Positions 16,202-24,158 of a stretch of 37,475 nt of DNA are shown here, one piece after another; the stretch's first letter is position 1, and the number at the start of each line of letters is the position of its first letter. The stretch is taken from the NCBI GenBank assembly GCA_900318665.1, contig ONLQ01000017.1, forward strand, positions 1 through 37,475. The letters are read 5' to 3'. The notes under the pieces are model-generated. The model was not told the origin of the DNA, searched no databases, and worked only from the letters and a program-made list of their open reading frames with translations. Source of the DNA: an uncultured Bacteroidales bacterium (GTDB lineage: Bacteria; Bacteroidota; Bacteroidia; Bacteroidales; P3). The position numbers were made by a program, and so were the translations under genes.

Positions 16202-18325
16202 TTACGAGTTAATAACACGATGCAGCGCGGCATCTATCTCGCGTTTGCTTTTCTGGTATTTTGTTATCTCGGCAACGATAAGCAATGCGTCATCTTCGTT
16301 GGCGTTGTTGAGTTCGCGGCGCAGTTCGTCAATCTTTGCCGACAGTTTCTTGCTTTTGAACGTGTGGATAGACTGCTGGACCTCTTCTTGCAGCATATCA
16401 TCGGGATTGTTCACGCTTATGCCCTTCTTCTCCCACAACGGGCTGACGGAATACGGCTCAAGCATCTGCATAAGGGCAAAGTTGCGCATCTCCATGTCGT
16501 TGGTCGTGGCATAGAAATTGGCATCGGGCAGCGGCTGCTCGTCGGTTATACGCTGCACGTAGAGGTCGAAAATGCGTTGATACAACTGATTGTCGAACGA
16601 GAGCCCGTCGCTGAACAGTTCCGACACTATCCAGTCGGCCACACGCACTACGTACTGCACGCTGTTGCCTTCGCCGTCGGTGCCCATCGTAGAGACATCG
16701 TTGGTGCCGTATTTCACCAGCAAGCGCACTATCTGTGCCTCCTGCGCTTCGGCCTGGTTGAGCGACGGCAGCACCTGCACAGGCTGCGGATTGGGAGCCC
16801 CGCCGTCGGGAATAAACAAGTCGTCGGGCGGCGGCACAAAGCCTTCGGGGCCTGCGGGCGGCGTGGGCTGCTGGGGCTGAACGGGTTGCTGCTGCGCCAT
16901 AGCAGCCTGTTGCTGCTGAATGGCAGGGTCGGGCACGCGCTCGCGCTCGGCCTCGCGCTGCTGTTCTTGATAGAGTTTCTGGCGCGCACTGCTCACCGCC
17001 TTGCGCACCATGTTGCCCAATATCTCCTCCGAGGTCTTGAAGAGATAGGCACACTGGCGTATGTATTCCGACTGCTCCTGTATGTCGGACACCAGCGCTA
17101 TGCTGTTCACCATCTCCGCCACGTATGCCGCTTTGCGCGTGGGGTCGTGGTTTATCTCGTCGCCCACAAGGCGCGCACGATACATCAAAAAATTCTCCGC
17201 GTGTTCACGCAGATAGGTCTGCAACTGCTCCGAGCCATATTTCTGGGCATAACTGTCGGGGTCGTGACCATCGGGGAAAAGCACCGTCTGCACATGCATA
17301 CCCTCCGCAAAAAGCAGATTGACTGCCTTCAGCGTTGCCTTGATGCCCGCAGCATCGCCATCGTAAAGTATGGTGACATTGCTGGTGTAGCGTTTGATGA
17401 TACGCACCTGCGGCGCGGTGAGCGAGGTGCCGCACGACGCCACGGTATTCTCCACGCCCGACTGGTGCATCGACAGCACATCAACATTGCCTTCCACCAG
17501 ATAACACATATCGGCACGGCCTATGGCGCTGCGGGCCTGAAAGATGCCGTAGAGCGAGTTGCTCTTATCGTATATCTCGCTTTCGGGCGAGTTGACATAC
17601 TTGGCGGCCTGTTTCTCCGACGTGAGCACACGACCGCTGAAACCTATCACACGGCCGCTGATGCTGAAAATGGGAAACATCACACGCCCACGGAAACGGT
17701 CGTAACGCTTCGTGCGACGTTTTGAGCCGTCGGCAGCCGCTTCCTCTTCTTGCTCTTTGACGATTGTGAGACCCGTCTTTTGCAGCACGTCGAGACTATA
17801 GCCGCTCTTCAAGGCGTGGTCGGTAAAGTCCGACCACTGGTCCTTGCAGTAGCCCAGACCGAACCGACGGATAACGTCATCGCTCAATCCGCGATGGTGG
17901 AAATAAGAAAGACCTATCGCCTTGCCGTCTATATCGTTGTATAGCAGGTCGGCAAAATACTTTTGTGCAAACTCGCTGACGTGAAACAGATTGTCGCGCT
18001 CGCTCTGCTGGCGTTTCTCGTCCTCCGTCATGGGCTCTTCCTCGACGGGGATATTATATTTCTTGGCCAGCCACTTCAGCGCTTCGGGATAGGTGAAATG
18101 CTCGTGCTTCATCAGAAAGCCCGCCACGTTGCCGCTCTCGCCACAGCCAAAGCACTTATAAATGCCTTTGGACGGCGACACATAGAACGATGGCGTTTTC
18201 TCGTTATGGAACGGACAGCAGCCAATATGGTTGGCGCCACGTTTCTTGAGCGACACAAATTCGCCGATAACATCGACTATTTGCGCCGTTTCCATAATCC
18301 TATCTACCGTCTGCTTGTCAATCAT
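16202..18325 (-). CDS. dnaG: DNA primase
   Basis: Makes RNA primers at the replication fork with the DnaB helicase (dnaB is also in this window). I choose the ATG giving MIDKQTVDRIMETAQIVDVI (707 residues); the longer frame adds 17 non-family residues. N-terminal CHC2 zinc finger: C37, H40, C58, C61 (CCPFHNEKTPSF, GIYKCFGCGESG). The TOPRIM core shows LVEGNVDVLSMHQ, ASCGTSLT and ILYDGDAAGIKA. After about residue 430 there is a Gln/Pro-rich low-complexity linker, then a C-terminal helicase-binding region. It opens a minus-strand run of seven genes. The promoter has TATCTTTG (18412-18419) with a palindrome over the -33 position. Confidence 0.95.
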   Translation of the reverse strand: MIDKQTVDRIMETAQIVDVIGEFVSLKKRGANHIGCCPFHNEKTPSFYVSPSKGIYKCFGCGESGNVAGFLMKHEHFTYPEALKWLAKKYNIPVEEEPMTEDEKRQQSERDNLFHVSEFAQKYFADLLYNDIDGKAIGLSYFHHRGLSDDVIRRFGLGYCKDQWSDFTDHALKSGYSLDVLQKTGLTIVKEQEEEAAADGSKRRTKRYDRFRGRVMFPIFSISGRVIGFSGRVLTSEKQAAKYVNSPESEIYDKSNSLYGIFQARSAIGRADMCYLVEGNVDVLSMHQSGVENTVASCGTSLTAPQVRIIKRYTSNVTILYDGDAAGIKATLKAVNLLFAEGMHVQTVLFPDGHDPDSYAQKYGSEQLQTYLREHAENFLMYRARLVGDEINHDPTRKAAYVAEMVNSIALVSDIQEQSEYIRQCAYLFKTSEEILGNMVRKAVSSARQKLYQEQQREAERERVPDPAIQQQQAAMAQQQPVQPQQPTPPAGPEGFVPPPDDLFIPDGGAPNPQPVQVLPSLNQAEAQEAQIVRLLVKYGTNDVSTMGTDGEGNSVQYVVRVADWIVSELFSDGLSFDNQLYQRIFDLYVQRITDEQPLPDANFYATTNDMEMRNFALMQMLEPYSVSPLWEKKGISVNNPDDMLQEEVQQSIHTFKSKKLSAKIDELRRELNNANEDDALLIVAEITKYQKSKREIDAALHRVINS

Positions 18326-18411
18326 AACATTCCGTTTCAAGCAAAATCGCCCACTGCACAAGCGTCTAAAACACACATTCTTAACACACCGATATGCAGC
18401 AAGTCAGAAAG

Positions 18412-18419
18412 CAAAGATA
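18412..18419 (-). promoter_or_regulatory. -7 element of dnaG
   Basis: TATCTTTG on the minus strand is the best form of the Bacteroidetes -7 element. No TTTG is found at 19 bases upstream; the position is occupied by the palindrome at 18422-18452, so activation or repression from that site is possible. Confidence 0.65.
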
Positions 18420-18421
18420 CA

Positions 18422-18452
18422 AAAAGAAACTGACATATTGTCAGTTTCTTTT
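18422..18452 (-). terminator. Perfect 14-bp stem-loop between the barrel gene and dnaG, with embedded palindrome
   Basis: AAAAGAAACTGACA (18422-18435), loop TAT, TGTCAGTTTCTTTT (18439-18452). On the minus strand it follows the stop of the barrel gene (18495) and runs into TTTTTGTATCTTTG, so its T-run overlaps the dnaG promoter. It can be a terminator, and its core CTGACATATTGTCAG (18430-18444) can also be an operator. Confidence 0.75.
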
Positions 18453-18494
18453 ACATTTGTGCGTCCACTATTGATTTATAGGCAGACTATCTCA

Positions 18495-19661
18495 TCAGAA
18501 ACTGTATTTCAGTTTCACCCATACCTCCGAGTTGTGTTTGTATATGGCAAAAGTTCCCTCGTCGCCATGGAAATGGTCGTAGCCTATAACGGCGTGGAGT
18601 TGGTCGTTGAGAGAATAGTCGGCACTCAAACGGTTATAGAAGCCGCCATTGGTAACGTCGATATATGCGAAATCCTGTAGCGTGAGAGTATTGTTCAGCA
18701 GTTCTTTCGAGATACGGAATGTCGCCATTCCCGAATGGCGATGCGCACCCCAATCTACATATTTATGCGCATATTGAGCCGACAACGACCAGTCGTTACC
18801 CGCATACCAGTCGAGCCCTATAAGCAGGTTGGAAGAAGCGGCTCTCGGCACTTGCGCGCTGTCCATAGTAGGCTGAGCCTCACCGAAATATTCTGCCGCC
18901 TCTCCCCTTACAACAAACTGTCCGACAGGCATAGAGAGGTCTGCTCCCAGCATATCCATGCGACGGTATTCCCCCACTCCATGGCAGATGACAGGCATCT
19001 TGTTCCATGTGTGAAGTGCCGACACAGCAAAATCGGCACCGTGTAGAAAACACGACAACCTGCCGCCATATTCCATGTTACCGATGTTCCTCGGTGGTTC
19101 CGCACCTATCGGCACAGGCCCCACCGACCAAGGGTTCTTGGCGTCGGTCGGCAGCAGATAGAAAGAACTTACCGGTATTGCAACAGCCTCTATATTCCAG
19201 TTCTCTCGCGAGTAGCGCAGGCGCACGCCATTTACAGGAATACGAATGTCATCGTAGTCCTGCGCCAGAAATTCTGTAAAATCCATTGGCGAGACAATAT
19301 CCGTCAATCTAAGCCCGTCTGCCACGCCCCACGCGATTATCTGTCGGCCTGCACGCAGGTCCCAATGACCGTCGGAATAATATCCATAGGCTTCGCGCAG
19401 TTGTATGCCCGTCAGGTCTTTGATTATGGCATTATAAATCAGATTGGTCGATAAAAATGCGCCAGCACTCCCCTTTTCTATCGTCAGTTCGCCTCATATG
19501 CGAGTTCTTGACGACATCCAGTCGTTCGGGTTCTCAGTGCGCAGGGCGTGATAGGTATCGACAAAGCCCTTGGCTCGAAAGCGGAGAGAATCCTCGTCCT
19601 GCGCTGCGACAGGACGAGGAAGCAGCAAGCACAATACCGCCGCAATGATGATGCGTCTCAT
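18495..19661 (-). pseudogene. Outer-membrane beta-barrel protein (DUF1302-like) interrupted by in-frame TGA
   Basis: The frame opens at an ATG (19659-19661) that overlaps the LolA-like gene's stop by 4 bases, with a signal peptide ([21 protein letters not shown]). At codon 56 (19494-19496, minus) it reads TGA inside SSRTRI-stop-GELTIEKGSAG; then it is open to 18495, 388 codons in all. The expected residue is Arg: CGA to TGA is one C-to-T change. The rest shows typical beta-strand patterns (LRAGRQIIAWGVADGLRLTDIVSPMDF, SLSAQYAHKYVDW) and ends in VKLKYSF, an aromatic C-terminus usual for barrel proteins. The family acts with RND/MMPL and LolA-like proteins in the same operon. A GTG at 19323-19325 could start the rest, but without an export signal. 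Sequencing error is the main alternative. Confidence 0.82.
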
Positions 19662-20434
19662 AAGCCTTTCTCCAATTTGGCAACAGTGAACAGCATCTTG
19701 TCAATCTTTATATCGTATTGCGAATTTTTCACCACGATGACAGTGCTGTGGCCTGTTTGCACGTTTTGCATCTCCATCTTACATATAGTCCAGAAGTCCT
19801 GCACCTTCTTAATGTCCTGTACCGTCAGCACACGATGCAGTTTGTCAAGTTTGTCGTAGTATTCCACATAGATGGCCGTCAGACAGTCCTGCCTAATCCA
19901 CGACACCTTACGGCTGTATATCTCGTGATTGTCTATCGGCTTGGACTCCACCACCCAGCATTTATGGCCATCTCTGACCTCCTCGCGAAGCAGTTGGTGT
20001 TTGTCTTCATCAACGTTGCGCGACCCCATATCATCATAAGTGAAGTCGGTTCCCATAAAGTAGTCGGTCTTTGACGACGAGCCACTGATGCGTCGTGTCT
20101 TTTTCATGGCAGGCAGGTACAGCCATTTGGCATCTTCCTTGCCTATCTGGTTGTAATCGTAGGTCAGGAAGCCTGTGCCTTTCACATCGCCGGGATAGGT
20201 AAAAAACATGATTTTCTTGGTGTCTTTGCCTTCGTCCATGGCCCACGATGTTATTTTACGCTGACGAGACGAGCCGTTCTTTTTCTTTAGCGTCAGTTCC
20301 ATCTCGGCATAACGAGTATCGCCGTCGGGACGGTCTTTTACGTTCTGTATTATCTCGCGCCCCGTAAGTTGCTGGGCGTTGGCACTGCCTGCCATAATGA
20401 GGCCTGCGAATAATAAAAAAGTAATCTTTTTCAT
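19658..20434 (-). CDS. Outer membrane lipoprotein-sorting (LolA-like) protein
   Basis: A 258-residue exported protein: signal peptide 1 to about 20 ([11 protein letters not shown]), then a LolA/LolB-like half-barrel of the PF17131 type. Characteristic segments are [62 protein letters not shown] (with the S-S-K-T-D stretch), [14 protein letters not shown] and [17 protein letters not shown]. In other bacteria this family is always found next to MMPL-type RND pumps and DUF1302-type outer-membrane proteins, and it is thought to carry a lipid or lipoprotein across the periplasm. It follows the RND gene by 17 bases and overlaps the barrel gene by 4. Intact here, unlike its barrel partner. Confidence 0.87.
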   Translation of the reverse strand: MKKITFLLFAGLIMAGSANAQQLTGREIIQNVKDRPDGDTRYAEMELTLKKKNGSSRQRKITSWAMDEGKDTKKIMFFTYPGDVKGTGFLTYDYNQIGKEDAKWLYLPAMKKTRRISGSSSKTDYFMGTDFTYDDMGSRNVDEDKHQLLREEVRDGHKCWVVESKPIDNHEIYSRKVSWIRQDCLTAIYVEYYDKLDKLHRVLTVQDIKKVQDFWTICKMEMQNVQTGHSTVIVVKNSQYDIKIDKMLFTVAKLEKGL

Positions 20435-20451
20435 ATTTGTATATATTTACA

Positions 20452-22812
20452 TTATAAGTTTTTATCTACTTGTTCTTTACCAAACACTTTAAACTTGCTC
20501 ACCAAGATAGGCGTGATAAACAGGTCGGCAAGCAATGCCGACATGATGCCAATGATAGCCATCAGGCCGAAGTTGATACACATAGTGCACGCCGACGAGC
20601 AGAAACCTGCAAAGACCGAGGAAGTGATAATTGATGTCATGAGAATGGCAACGCCCACCACGCGGAAGGTTCGCCGTATGGCACTACGGTAGTGCTGCGT
20701 TCTGTCGAATTCAAGTTTCGAGTGATTTATGAAGTGTATGGTGTCGTCCACCGCCATACCCAGCATCATAGGCAGCAGCGTGGCCGTCATCATGTCGAGC
20801 GGAATGCCTGCCCAACCCATATATCCGCCAACAAAGACTGCTGGCATCATGTTAGGTATCAGTCCGATGAGGCCGACCTTAACGCTTTGGAAGGCTATCA
20901 TCAGTATAATGCCGATAATAAGTATCGAGATGATGAACGAAAGCATCTGTCCCCTCACAAGGTATTGCATCATGGTGACGAATTGCGGGATATTGCCAAC
21001 GGTGGTAATCTTGGCATCGGGAAACAGTTGTTCGGCATCGGACTGAATCTGCGCCATCTCTCGCTCCACCTGTGCCGAGTTGAAGTCAGAAATCTCCACC
21101 ATCAGGCGCAAACGTCTATAGTCGTAGTCTATCCAGTATTCCGACTCGCTGCCGCCAGCATTCTCATACAGCAGTATCATCTGCGCCACCTCTTCTTTGT
21201 CGCTGGGTATGCGGTAATAGGCGCTGTCGCCATTGTTCAGCGTCTGGTTCATATCCTTCAAGATGTCCAATATCGAAGTGGTGCGCTTGGTCAATGGATA
21301 AGAAGCCACTTGCTGTTGTAGCCTGTTCAGACTCTCAAGTCTTTCGGGCTCTTTTGCGTCGTCATTGTCGGGCAGTTCCACCACAAGGTCATAAGAGTAG
21401 AGCGACCCCAACTCCGAACGGCCCACATCCATCACCTCTTTCACATAAGGGACGTTTTTCCCCATGGTGCGCTCTATGTCGAAAGCGGCCTCTATCTTCC
21501 ACAGCCCTATGCAGAGGAAAATGCATACCGCGAGGAACGGCAAGCCAATCTTGACAGGGTTCTTCAGCACCACGTCGCTCAATCGCACCATTGCGCGGGT
21601 CCACCGTGTGTCACTCTCTTCAGTAAAGCCCTCTTTGGGCTTTTTGTTGCGACCAAACGAAAGAATCAAAGGCGTGATAACCAAAGAGGTGAGCAAAACA
21701 AAGAGCACGCTAAGAGAACTAACCACACCTATGCAGTGCATGGGGCGGATAGGGATAATAAGGAACGACAGCAACGACACCAGCGTGGTAAAGCCGCAAA
21801 AGAATACCGACCACCCTATCTCCGTAATAGTCTCAACAATGGCCTTACGCCGCTCGCCATGTATGCGCATCCTGCCTCTGAAATACGAGAAGAGATGTAT
21901 GTTGTAGGCTATAGCCACGGCAAACGACAAGATGGTGGGTATCATCAGCACTGTAGAATCGACATACATCTGCGTGTATCCGGCAATGCCGTAGGTGATG
22001 AACAATCCGCCCATAACCGACACGAGGGGCGCCACAATACCCTTCCACGAACGAGTCATGAAAAGCATAACGAAGATGCAAATCAATGTGGCAATCAACA
22101 TCAGACGCCCCATCTCTTTGCCTATATACACTGTCTTGCAGTGGGTAACATAAGGCATACCGGCTCCTTTGGGATTCAACGAGGCGTAGTCGCTTTTCTT
22201 TATGATGCGCTCCACCTCCTCGCCGGTAATGATGTCGGGGGCCACACTGCCTTGCTTCTTCCATACACTGTCTTCGGGAAACGTTCTCAGTTTTACCATA
22301 ATCCACGACAATGTGCCATCTTTCGAGATGAGTTTGTTTGCCACATGAGGCTTGCTGTAGGCCTTGGCTCTGATGCTGTCCATCATAGGGCTGTCGTCGT
22401 CGGGAATCTCGTCGGGCACTATCTGCTCGATAGAAAGCCCTTCGTCGCTGCCAACCATGAACTCTATGTCCGTCAGCGATGTAACCTTGTCGGCATAGGA
22501 CAGGCTGTCGTGCAATTCGTTACACAATGCCCTTAACGTAGTAAGGTTTTCTTTCGTAAAGTGGTTGTCGCACTGCGTCAGCACCCCAATGTAGTAGTCG
22601 TTGCCGAAATGCGACTTAAACTCTTCTGTCTTAACCAGCATGGGGTCATCCTCTATGAAGTAACTGTCAAAAGACGTTTCCTTCACGATACGTTTCATGC
22701 CTATCAACGACAGGACAATAACCACAACAAATGCGGCGAGAGTAAGCCATCTTGCCCGTAAAAGGCGCTCGGCATAACGGCCGAAGAAATTGTTAATTTT
22801 TTCAATTTTCAT
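20452..22812 (-). CDS. RND/MMPL-superfamily exporter
   Basis: A 786-residue inner-membrane transporter built as two halves. Each half has a first membrane helix, a large periplasmic domain, and a block of about five helices. First-half helices include LTLAAFVVVIVLSLIG, LMLIATLICIFVMLFM and IPTILSFAVAIAYNIHLFSYF; second-half ones include MLSFIISILIIGIILMIAF and MMLGMAVDDTIHFINHSKLEFDR, where the Asp pair (AVDD) sits where proton-relay residues are expected. This arrangement matches the smaller RND proteins (HpnN/MmpL-like, about 750-900 residues) that move lipids, not the about 1,050-residue drug pumps. It overlaps the TetR gene by 11 bases and precedes the LolA-like gene. The substrate is unknown; lipid or lipoprotein cargo is inferred from the neighbours. 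Confidence 0.9.
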   Translation of the reverse strand: MKIEKINNFFGRYAERLLRARWLTLAAFVVVIVLSLIGMKRIVKETSFDSYFIEDDPMLVKTEEFKSHFGNDYYIGVLTQCDNHFTKENLTTLRALCNELHDSLSYADKVTSLTDIEFMVGSDEGLSIEQIVPDEIPDDDSPMMDSIRAKAYSKPHVANKLISKDGTLSWIMVKLRTFPEDSVWKKQGSVAPDIITGEEVERIIKKSDYASLNPKGAGMPYVTHCKTVYIGKEMGRLMLIATLICIFVMLFMTRSWKGIVAPLVSVMGGLFITYGIAGYTQMYVDSTVLMIPTILSFAVAIAYNIHLFSYFRGRMRIHGERRKAIVETITEIGWSVFFCGFTTLVSLLSFLIIPIRPMHCIGVVSSLSVLFVLLTSLVITPLILSFGRNKKPKEGFTEESDTRWTRAMVRLSDVVLKNPVKIGLPFLAVCIFLCIGLWKIEAAFDIERTMGKNVPYVKEVMDVGRSELGSLYSYDLVVELPDNDDAKEPERLESLNRLQQQVASYPLTKRTTSILDILKDMNQTLNNGDSAYYRIPSDKEEVAQMILLYENAGGSESEYWIDYDYRRLRLMVEISDFNSAQVEREMAQIQSDAEQLFPDAKITTVGNIPQFVTMMQYLVRGQMLSFIISILIIGIILMIAFQSVKVGLIGLIPNMMPAVFVGGYMGWAGIPLDMMTATLLPMMLGMAVDDTIHFINHSKLEFDRTQHYRSAIRRTFRVVGVAILMTSIITSSVFAGFCSSACTMCINFGLMAIIGIMSALLADLFITPILVSKFKVFGKEQVDKNL

Positions 22813-23461
22813 TTTTATTATTTTTTTGTTGGTTTATAATATTTTGCCATCCTATAAATTCAAATTCTATATAGTCATTCACGGCCTTTTCTATCTCGTC
22901 AGGTGTAAGCCTTTGTTTGACTATCTCCAATATGAAATTGAACATCCATACGGTGTGAATGTGATATGTGAACGTTGTGCGAACAGCACCGAAATGAGGG
23001 TGGTCTGCCTTGAATTTCTCCATAAACGCCATCGTCTGACGAGTGCATCTCTCCACATACTCGTCGATAAAGTTTTCCAACGACGACCCTTGGGCTTTGA
23101 ACATGACAAGCCGTAGTTCGTCCTGATGATTGCCTATAAGCCTGATATACGCCTTTATATAATCTACTATCATAGCGTCGGCATCACCATCGGCAAAATT
23201 CAGGAACTGCTCGCTATACCGCTCATTATAATGTTCTTGAAGCATATTGTTCATCTCTGCGATTAGCGGAGCAACTATATATTTGAACAACTCGTTCTTG
23301 CACATAAAGTAATTGTAGAGATTGCCCAAACCCACACCAGACTCATTGGCGATGTCACGCATAGAGGTCTTGGCAAAGCCTTTCTCAAGAAAGACCCGTT
23401 TGGCTACTACGGCAATATGATTGCGGATGTGTTCTTTTTTTGTCTGCATATTCTTTTTCAA
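22802..23461 (-). CDS. TetR/AcrR-family regulator
   Basis: A 219-residue one-component regulator. The N-terminal DNA-binding domain is clear: VFLEKGFAKTSMRDIANESGVGLGNLYNYFMCKNELF (residues about 23-60), with the helix-turn-helix at TSMRDIANESGVGLGNLYNYF. The remaining about 150 residues form the ligand-binding helices, with no family-specific marker. An alternative start is the Met at residue 5. It is the first gene of the operon with the RND, LolA-like and barrel genes, overlapping the RND start by 11 bases, so it probably controls its own operon. No convincing palindromic operator is seen upstream; TGAAC(12)GTTCA at 23464-23486 is a weak candidate. Confidence 0.9.
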   Translation of the reverse strand: MKKNMQTKKEHIRNHIAVVAKRVFLEKGFAKTSMRDIANESGVGLGNLYNYFMCKNELFKYIVAPLIAEMNNMLQEHYNERYSEQFLNFADGDADAMIVDYIKAYIRLIGNHQDELRLVMFKAQGSSLENFIDEYVERCTRQTMAFMEKFKADHPHFGAVRTTFTYHIHTVWMFNFILEIVKQRLTPDEIEKAVNDYIEFEFIGWQNIINQQKNNKNEN

Positions 23462-23494
23462 TAATGAACGTTACTCAAATTTGTTCACAAAAAG

Positions 23495-23524
23495 AAGGGG
23501 ACTTACGCTGTCGTAAGTCCCCTT
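23495..23524 (-). terminator. Terminator-like hairpin at the left edge of the AT-rich islet
   Basis: Perfect 13-bp stem AAGGGGACTTACG (23495-23507), loop CTGT, CGTAAGTCCCCTT (23512-23524); on the minus strand it is followed by CTTTTTG. It would insulate the TetR operon from transcription arriving from the right. Confidence 0.75.
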
Positions 23525-23562
23525 GCTTCCACGAATTCAATTTTATAGCAACTATATCTTCT

Positions 23563-23570
23563 TATATTTG
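23563..23570 (+). promoter_or_regulatory. Possible -7 element upstream of the islet ORF
   Basis: TATATTTG fits TAnnTTTG, about 113 bases upstream of the ATG at 23684. The -33 position is only T-rich (TTTT at 23541-23544, spacing 18). In such AT-rich DNA a chance match is likely. Confidence 0.3.
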
Positions 23571-23683
23571 TTATCATAAAGATTTGGATTACCTAAAGAT
23601 GAAATGTCTAATACAATACTTGGTTTATCTTACGAAGGATATTTTTAATAAAATATAATTTAAAAAGTTTCGTTATTATAAAA

Positions 23684-23989
23684 ATGATAACAACATTGAT
23701 AATAATATCGGCAGTAATCATCCTTAGTTGGGGATTCTTTAATAGTAAAGAGTCATTTTCTACTATTGAATTTATAGATGATGTTATATTTAAAAATGAT
23801 AATGATAATAATGATATAAGACTGCCTGAGTTTAAGGGTAAAGTAAAATATGAACAATTAGATAATGAGTACTATCTTATTATTTCCAACGAATCAAATT
23901 TTGAGGATAAATTTACTATTGTTAACAAAGAAGAATTTAAAATGGTTGTGAATAGAAATTCTTCTTTAACCCAAAACACAGAAAAATAA
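23684..23989 (+). CDS. Small membrane-anchored protein of unknown function (AT-rich orphan)
   Basis: A 101-residue ORF, the only sizeable one in this interval. Residues 2 to about 19 (ITTLIIISAVIILSWGFF) form one membrane helix or uncleaved signal anchor; the rest is a polar, Asp/Asn/Glu-rich domain (KNDNDNNDIRLPEFKGKV) with alternating hydrophobic residues compatible with beta strands (EYYLIISNESN, DKFTIVNKEEFKMVV). About a quarter of its bases are G or C, far lower than the roughly half in neighbouring genes, which suggests foreign origin. It is bracketed by two perfect hairpins. I do not recognise the family. Coding is supported by an uninterrupted frame with a clear N-terminal anchor, but not proven. 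Confidence 0.6.
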   Translation: MITTLIIISAVIILSWGFFNSKESFSTIEFIDDVIFKNDNDNNDIRLPEFKGKVKYEQLDNEYYLIISNESNFEDKFTIVNKEEFKMVVNRNSSLTQNTEK

Positions 23990-24039
23990 TTTTACAGATA
24001 TTTCTCGTTTTTCCGACTGCAAAAGTATAACCATTACAA

Positions 24040-24077
24040 AGAGTGCCAAATCACTAAAAGTAGTGATTTGGCACTCT
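24040..24077 (-). terminator. Terminator-like hairpin at the right edge of the AT-rich islet
   Basis: Perfect 17-bp stem: 24040-24056 (AGAGTGCCAAATCACTA) with 24061-24077 (TAGTGATTTGGCACTCT), loop AAAG. On the minus strand it follows the TPR gene's stop (24159) and ends with CTCTTTGTAATGG, a modest T-run. It could also stop the plus-strand ORF at 23684. Confidence 0.75.
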
Positions 24078-24158
24078 CGTAGGTAGTTAATCGCATTTTT
24101 GCGAGGCGATTATCCATAAAGGGTACGGTCCAGAAAGGCATCCGAAAAAGGAAACATC

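Noticed and set aside
16220-17725. Long plus-strand frame (501 codons) opposite dnaG
   Set aside because: The minus strand carries primase motifs through the same stretch; the plus frame is His/Arg/Leu-rich with no recognisable domain.
17973-17988. Partial parS-like site (ACGTGAAACA half) inside dnaG
   Set aside because: Only 12 of 16 positions match the parS consensus, one half is badly degenerate, and the site lies in conserved coding sequence far from parAB.
9743-19496. Stop-codon reassignment (TAG or TGA read as an amino acid)
   Set aside because: Other genes in the window end in TAG (flavodoxin, exbD) and TGA (LRR gene, parB) at the expected lengths, so both are ordinary stops. Local suppression is not excluded, but a changed genetic code is.
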